A stretch of 11,073 bases of DNA from positions 467 through 11,539 of the forward strand of contig DDRC01000102.1 in NCBI GenBank assembly GCA_002342985.1, in the 5' to 3' direction. Of this stretch, positions 6,753 to 11,073 are shown piece after piece (positions within the stretch are counted from its first letter, which is position 1; the number at the start of each line of letters is the position of its first letter). Both the position numbers and the translations under genes were made by a program. The DNA comes from Flavobacteriales bacterium UBA2426. GTDB taxonomy: Bacteria; Bacteroidota; Bacteroidia; Flavobacteriales_F; PHOS-HE28. The notes under the pieces are model-generated. The model worked only from the letters and a program-made list of their open reading frames with translations. It was not told the origin of the DNA and searched no databases.

Positions 6753-6760
6753 CAAAGCTA
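6753..6760 (-). promoter_or_regulatory. -7 element for the tsaD-clpS-M48-DUF218 transcript
   Basis: On the minus strand TAGCTTTG matches TAnnTTTG exactly. Transcription would start near 6747, about 47 nt before the tsaD ATG at 6700. No convincing TTG is seen 18-23 nt further upstream, so the -33 part is missing or weak. The element lies inside the predicted 5' leader of the divergent tamB gene. Confidence 0.45.
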
Positions 6761-6775
6761 CGTCCGCTGGCGCGT

Positions 6776-9700
6776 GTGCGCACATATCAGGTCTGGCGCG
6801 ACCGGCTCTTCCGCTGGTTCGGTGGGGCGGTGCTCTCCGCGCTGCTGCTGCTGATCGTCGGTGCCGGTTTGATGGTGATCCCTACCGTGCAGAGCGCAGT
6901 GGCACGATGGCTTGCCGGTGAGTTGAGCGAGCGCACGGGTGCGACCATTTCCATCGGCGCAGTGGCGCTCGGTTCGGACGGGTCGGTGCGCCTGCGGCAG
7001 GTCTTCGTGAGCGACCTGCATGGCGACACGCTGTTCCTCGTGCCCGAGCTGAGCGTACGCGGACTGCGCGTCAGCACCGAGCGTCGGACGGTCGATGTGA
7101 GCGCGCTCCGCCTCACCGGAGCCCGGTTCAGGCTGGCGACCGCGGAGGGCGATGCGCACAGCAACCTGACCAACCTGCTCGAGCGGATCTCATCGGCCGA
7201 TACCACCTCCGGCGGCGGCGATTGGACCATCCGCTGCGCGCGCTTCCGCATCGAGGGCTTCCATTTCAGCTTCCACGATGCGAATGCGGCGATCTCGCCG
7301 TTCGGCGTCGATTTCGAGCATATCGATGTGCCTGATGCGGAGATCGCCGGAGTGCGCCTTGAGGTCATCGGGGATTCCATCGCGGCGGACCTTGAGCGTG
7401 TGGCCTTCACCGAGCGCAGCGGACTGAGGATCGATGGCCTGGCCGGCGCGGCGCGCGTGAGCCGCCATGGAATCGTGGTGGAAGGCATGGATCTCCGGAC
7501 CCCGGGGACCGCCCTGAAGGGGCAATTGCGCATGCTATCCGAAGGGTGGGCCGATTTCAGCGCATTCACCTCAAACGTCGCCATGCGGGTCGACCTCGAC
7601 AGCTCCCGCTTGGAGATGGCGGATATCGCCTGGTTCGCTCCGGATCTCGAGGGCATCCGCTTTCCCCTGACGGTGAGCGGAAAGGTCCGCGGCACCATCG
7701 ACGACCTGAAGGGGCGCGGGCTGCGCATCGGATTCGGCGATGGCTCCTGGTTCACGGGCAGCGCGGAGCTAAGCGGCCTGCCCACCATCGCGGAGACCTT
7801 CATGCTCATCGACATCGACGATATGCACGTCCGACGGGAGGACCTGGCGCGCGTGCCAGTGCCCCCGTTCACCAGCGGCGGGCTGCTGCACCTTCCCGAT
7901 GAGGCGGCGCAGCTCGGCGACATCGACCTGAAAGGACGCTTCACGGGCTTCCTGCGGGCCTTCACCGCCACTGGGCGCGCAAGCACCGCGCTCGGGTCGC
8001 TCCGGACCGACATCACCTATGAGCGGGACACCGTAAGTGACCGGGCCGTGCTCTACGGCCGCGCCGCCACCGAGGCCTTCAGGCTGGGCCCTTTGCTGGG
8101 CACCAGCGCCATCGGCCCGCTGGCGGCCAATGTCCGGCTCAAGGCCTATGGTCGGTCGATCAGGACCATGGAACTGGACGTAGAGGGTGATTTCCCCATG
8201 TTCACCATCAACGGCCGCACCATCGGGGGCATCACCGCCAAGGGGCATCTGGCGCGCAACCTGTTCAACGGAGAACTCCGCGCCGAAGACGAGCGCCTCG
8301 AACTCGACTTCAAGGGGCTGGCGGATTTCCGCGGCCGGTGGCCGCAGGTGGACTTCACGGCACGCCTGCACCATGCGGATCTGGAGGCGCTCGGCTTCAC
8401 CGATGCAGCCGGATTCAATGCGCTGAGCCTGGACGCAGCGGTGCATGGCCGGCTCTCGCCGGACAGCCTCCTCGGCGATCTCCATATCCTCGGCATTTCC
8501 TACTGCCAAGGCGAGGATGAGTATGCCCTGGGCGATATCCACCTGCGCAGCGAGCGGAGGGCCGGTGAGAACCTGTTGCTGCTCGATGCATCTTTCGCGG
8601 AGGCGGAGGTGGCGGGGGCCTTCCTCCCGACGAAGCTCCCGGCGGCACTGGCCCATGTGGTCTACAGCGTGTTCCCTTCGCTCTCCGATGCCGTGCGGTA
8701 CGACCAGGACGAGCAGCGCTTCAGGTTCTCCGTCCGTACGCGGGATACCGAACCCGTGCTGCGGCTCTTCCTGCCGGGCGCCGTGGTTGCCCCCGGCTCA
8801 GTCATCACCGGCTCGTTCGACACGCGCACCTTCGACCTTGACCTCACAGGGCGCATTCCCCGGGCCGACTACAAGGGCATCCGGTTCGATAGTGTCGAGG
8901 TCATCGCGGAGAAGACCCTCGACCTGCTGGCCTTTTCGGTGGAGAGCGCCCGCCAGCAAGTGGGCGACAGCCTCTGGTTCACCGGCATGGGGGCCACCGG
9001 CAAGGCTTATCAGGATGAACTGGAGCTGAACCTTGGATGGGATGGCAGCAGCGGCGGGACCAACGGCGACCTTGACTTGTACGGTGAGGTCCGCGGGCTG
9101 CGGTCGATCACCCTTGAACTGCTCCCGTCTCGGCTGTTCTTCGGCCGTGGCACCTGGACGAATCCTTCACGCGCGCACTTCGAGATCGACTCCTCCACGG
9201 TTCGCGTGAGCGGGCTCGAGCTCATCAACGCCGATCAGCGGATCGCCTTCAACGGGGCCATTGCACGAGACCCTCAGGAGGCCATGGCCTTCAGCCTCTC
9301 AGGGGTGGAACTCGCCAATTTCGTTCCTCTTCTCGATGGTCCGCCGATCAGCGGCCGCTTGAACGCCGATGGCCGCTTGTTCGACCTGTATGGCGCTCCC
9401 CATGTGGTGAGCACAGCGCAAGCCGATAGCGTGGCGGTGAGCGGACTGCCTGTGGGCGACATCGGGCTTGCCTTGGCATGGCTGGAAGGTCAAGGTGCCA
9501 TCGATGTTTCAGGCACCCTCAACCGCGGGCCGATCAAAGCGCTTGATTTCACGGGCCGGATCGGCGTGCGCGATGGCAGCGAGCTGGACCTGCTCCTGTT
9601 GCTAGACCGGTTCGAGCTCAGCCTGGCGAATCCCTATCTCCCAGAGGGCCTGAGCGACCTGCATGGGCTCGCCTCGGGACAGGTGGCGCTGACCGGCACC

Positions 9701-11073
9701 CTGGCCGGCCCCGAGCTCGTCGGCACCATCGACCTCGCTGGCGCCGGCCTGCGGATCGACTACCTCAACACGCGCTACACCGGCGATGCCCAGGTGCACA
9801 TCGGTGATGAGATGTTCGCCTGCGACCGCGCCGTCATGCGTGATGAGGAGGGCAATGCTGCGCGCATCGGTGCCACGATCGCCCACCGCGGGCTGCGCGA
9901 CTGGAGCTATGACATCTGGGGAACGCTGGACCGTACGCTGGTCCTGAATACCACACCGGCCATGAACAGCCTCTATTACGGGAAGGCCTATGGGTCCGGC
10001 GACTTCGGCGTGAGCGGATCACGGGGCCGGCTCGACGTGAGCGTCCAGGCCACCACGGCGCCGGGCACTGATGTGCATCTGCCGGTAGGAGGGAGCACCG
10101 AGGTCTCCCCGATCTCCTTCGTCCGCTTCAATGCCCAGGACACCACAGGCGCAGAGGAGGACGTTGACCTGAGCGGCGTCACGCTCGACATGGACATCAC
10201 GGTCACCCCCGACGCCCGCTTCGAGCTCATCTTCGACCCCACCGTAGGCGACATCATGAGCGGACGCGGAACGGGAAGCATCGAGATGGCGGTTACGCCC
10301 ATGGGCGACCTGAGCATGACGGGGCAGGTGGAACTCGTGGAGGGCGACTACCTCTTCACGCTGAGGAATGTGGTGAACAAGCGCTTCCAGGTGCAGCCCG
10401 GGGGGCGCATCATCTGGTACGGCGACCCTTTCGATGCCCAGCTCGACCTCCAGGCCATTTATCGCCTGAAAGCGCCGCTCTACGATATCGTGCCCCCGGC
10501 GGAGCGCACGGAGGCCTACCGCCAGCGCGTGCCGGTAGAGGTGGTGATGCGCCTCCGTGAGAAGCTGATGAACCCGGAGATCGGGTTCGATGTGCGGCTC
10601 AGCTCAGTCGATGAGAACGTGAAGGCCCAGGTGGCGAGCATCCTCAGCACCGATCAGGAGATGAGCCGGCAGGTGTTCGCCCTCATCGTGCTCAATCGTT
10701 TCCTGGAGCCTCCCGTGTATGCGGGAGCCAGCGCCTCGCTGGGCGGTTCGGGCACCGGCAATGTCGCCGGCACCACGGCCAGCGAGTTGCTGAGCAATCA
10801 GGTGAGCAACTGGCTCAGCGGCCTCAGCAACGACTTCGACCTCGGTTTCAACTACAGGCCAGGGGACAACATCACCCAGGACGAGCTGGAGGTGGCCTTC
10901 AGCAAGCAGTTCTTCAATGAGCGCCTGCTATTCAGCACCAATGTGGGCGTTCACTACGGGGCCCGGAGCACGGCCTCGTCCAACGCCCTCATCGGCGATT
11001 TCCAGTTGGAGTACCTCATCACGCGCGAAGGGCGCTTCCGTATGCGGGCCTTCAGCATCACGAACGACCGTAA
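6776..11073 (+). CDS. tamB: TamB-like translocation/assembly module protein (3' partial)
   Basis: At least 1432 residues are visible; the frame is open at the right edge, and the final TAA (11071-11073) is out of frame. TamB proteins are anchored in the inner membrane and span the periplasm as a long hydrophobic beta-groove. They act in outer-membrane protein assembly and phospholipid transport as AsmA-like bridge proteins. Here residues 16-35 form the single N-terminal membrane helix, followed by IPTVQSAVARWLAGELSERTG, an AsmA/TamB-like entry segment. The middle is about 1000 residues of repeated short beta-strand pattern. From about residue 1060 the conserved TamB C-terminal domain (DUF490) follows, including GRGTGSIEM and GDYLFTL at 1190-1196, and a late FALIVLNRFL helix segment. 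The GTG at 6776 is the first start codon after an in-frame TAA at 6743 and precedes the membrane helix. No Shine-Dalgarno is seen. No TamA/Omp85 partner is in the window. Confidence 0.93.
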   Translation, partial: MRTYQVWRDRLFRWFGGAVLSALLLLIVGAGLMVIPTVQSAVARWLAGELSERTGATISIGAVALGSDGSVRLRQVFVSDLHGDTLFLVPELSVRGLRVSTERRTVDVSALRLTGARFRLATAEGDAHSNLTNLLERISSADTTSGGGDWTIRCARFRIEGFHFSFHDANAAISPFGVDFEHIDVPDAEIAGVRLEVIGDSIAADLERVAFTERSGLRIDGLAGAARVSRHGIVVEGMDLRTPGTALKGQLRMLSEGWADFSAFTSNVAMRVDLDSSRLEMADIAWFAPDLEGIRFPLTVSGKVRGTIDDLKGRGLRIGFGDGSWFTGSAELSGLPTIAETFMLIDIDDMHVRREDLARVPVPPFTSGGLLHLPDEAAQLGDIDLKGRFTGFLRAFTATGRASTALGSLRTDITYERDTVSDRAVLYGRAATEAFRLGPLLGTSAIGPLAANVRLKAYGRSIRTMELDVEGDFPMFTINGRTIGGITAKGHLARNLFNGELRAEDERLELDFKGLADFRGRWPQVDFTARLHHADLEALGFTDAAGFNALSLDAAVHGRLSPDSLLGDLHILGISYCQGEDEYALGDIHLRSERRAGENLLLLDASFAEAEVAGAFLPTKLPAALAHVVYSVFPSLSDAVRYDQDEQRFRFSVRTRDTEPVLRLFLPGAVVAPGSVITGSFDTRTFDLDLTGRIPRADYKGIRFDSVEVIAEKTLDLLAFSVESARQQVGDSLWFTGMGATGKAYQDELELNLGWDGSSGGTNGDLDLYGEVRGLRSITLELLPSRLFFGRGTWTNPSRAHFEIDSSTVRVSGLELINADQRIAFNGAIARDPQEAMAFSLSGVELANFVPLLDGPPISGRLNADGRLFDLYGAPHVVSTAQADSVAVSGLPVGDIGLALAWLEGQGAIDVSGTLNRGPIKALDFTGRIGVRDGSELDLLLLLDRFELSLANPYLPEGLSDLHGLASGQVALTGTLAGPELVGTIDLAGAGLRIDYLNTRYTGDAQVHIGDEMFACDRAVMRDEEGNAARIGATIAHRGLRDWSYDIWGTLDRTLVLNTTPAMNSLYYGKAYGSGDFGVSGSRGRLDVSVQATTAPGTDVHLPVGGSTEVSPISFVRFNAQDTTGAEEDVDLSGVTLDMDITVTPDARFELIFDPTVGDIMSGRGTGSIEMAVTPMGDLSMTGQVELVEGDYLFTLRNVVNKRFQVQPGGRIIWYGDPFDAQLDLQAIYRLKAPLYDIVPPAERTEAYRQRVPVEVVMRLREKLMNPEIGFDVRLSSVDENVKAQVASILSTDQEMSRQVFALIVLNRFLEPPVYAGASASLGGSGTGNVAGTTASELLSNQVSNWLSGLSNDFDLGFNYRPGDNITQDELEVAFSKQFFNERLLFSTNVGVHYGARSTASSNALIGDFQLEYLITREGRFRMRAFSITNDR

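Noticed and set aside
6787..8016. 409-codon open frame on the minus strand opposite tamB
   Set aside because: Low-complexity Ser/Arg/Pro-rich translation with no domain, lying entirely antisense to the well-supported TamB frame; a GC-rich shadow.
7769..8656. 295-codon minus-strand open frame opposite tamB
   Set aside because: Composition rich in Glu/Arg/Gly/Ala without motifs, antisense to TamB, overlapping another shadow frame.
11071..11073. TAA at the right edge as the tamB stop
   Set aside because: The tamB frame reads CGT at 11069-11071 and then AA, so this TAA is out of frame and the gene continues beyond the window.

Overview
This is a GC-rich window that reads as Bacteroidota, most likely a high-GC member of the Flavobacteriales known mainly from environmental genomes. 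Four things point there. The first gene ends in a type IX secretion (T9SS) sorting domain. The ClpS, TsaD, M48 and TamB proteins are of the Bacteroidota kind. Gene starts lack clear Shine-Dalgarno sequences. Several gene starts have promoter-like TAnnTTTG or TAnnTTcG elements. The taxon is inferred from these traits, not from a database match.

Left part (1-3666), + strand. The window opens inside a large secreted protein with about seven FG-GAP/VCBS propeller blades, five tandem cysteine-paired Ig-like modules and a T9SS type A sorting domain. A GC hairpin follows. Next is a solitary DGQHR-domain (DndB-like) gene with its own candidate promoter. It ends at a strong 11-bp hairpin that probably terminates transcription from both sides.

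Middle part (3674-6700), - strand. A tRNA-Arg(ACG) gene lies just beyond the shared terminator. Upstream of it, in transcription order, is a tight cluster: tsaD (tRNA t6A modification), clpS (N-degron adaptor for Clp protease), an M48 zinc metalloprotease lipoprotein, and a DUF218/YdcF-ElyC-like membrane protein. Gaps are 38 nt, a 4-nt ATGA overlap, and 28 nt, so one transcript is likely. It would join translation fidelity, cytoplasmic proteolysis and envelope quality control.

Right part (6776-11073), + strand. A very long tamB-like gene is transcribed divergently from tsaD and runs off the right edge. It encodes an inner-membrane-anchored, periplasm-spanning protein for outer-membrane biogenesis or lipid transport. 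The tsaD/tamB interval is only 75 nt and holds -7-like elements for both directions, placed so that the two transcripts would overlap at their 5' ends.

No IS element, CRISPR array, phage gene or complete defence system is visible, and no stretch over 300 nt lacks a gene. Most of the window is conserved housekeeping and envelope content. The least understood item is the orphan DGQHR gene.
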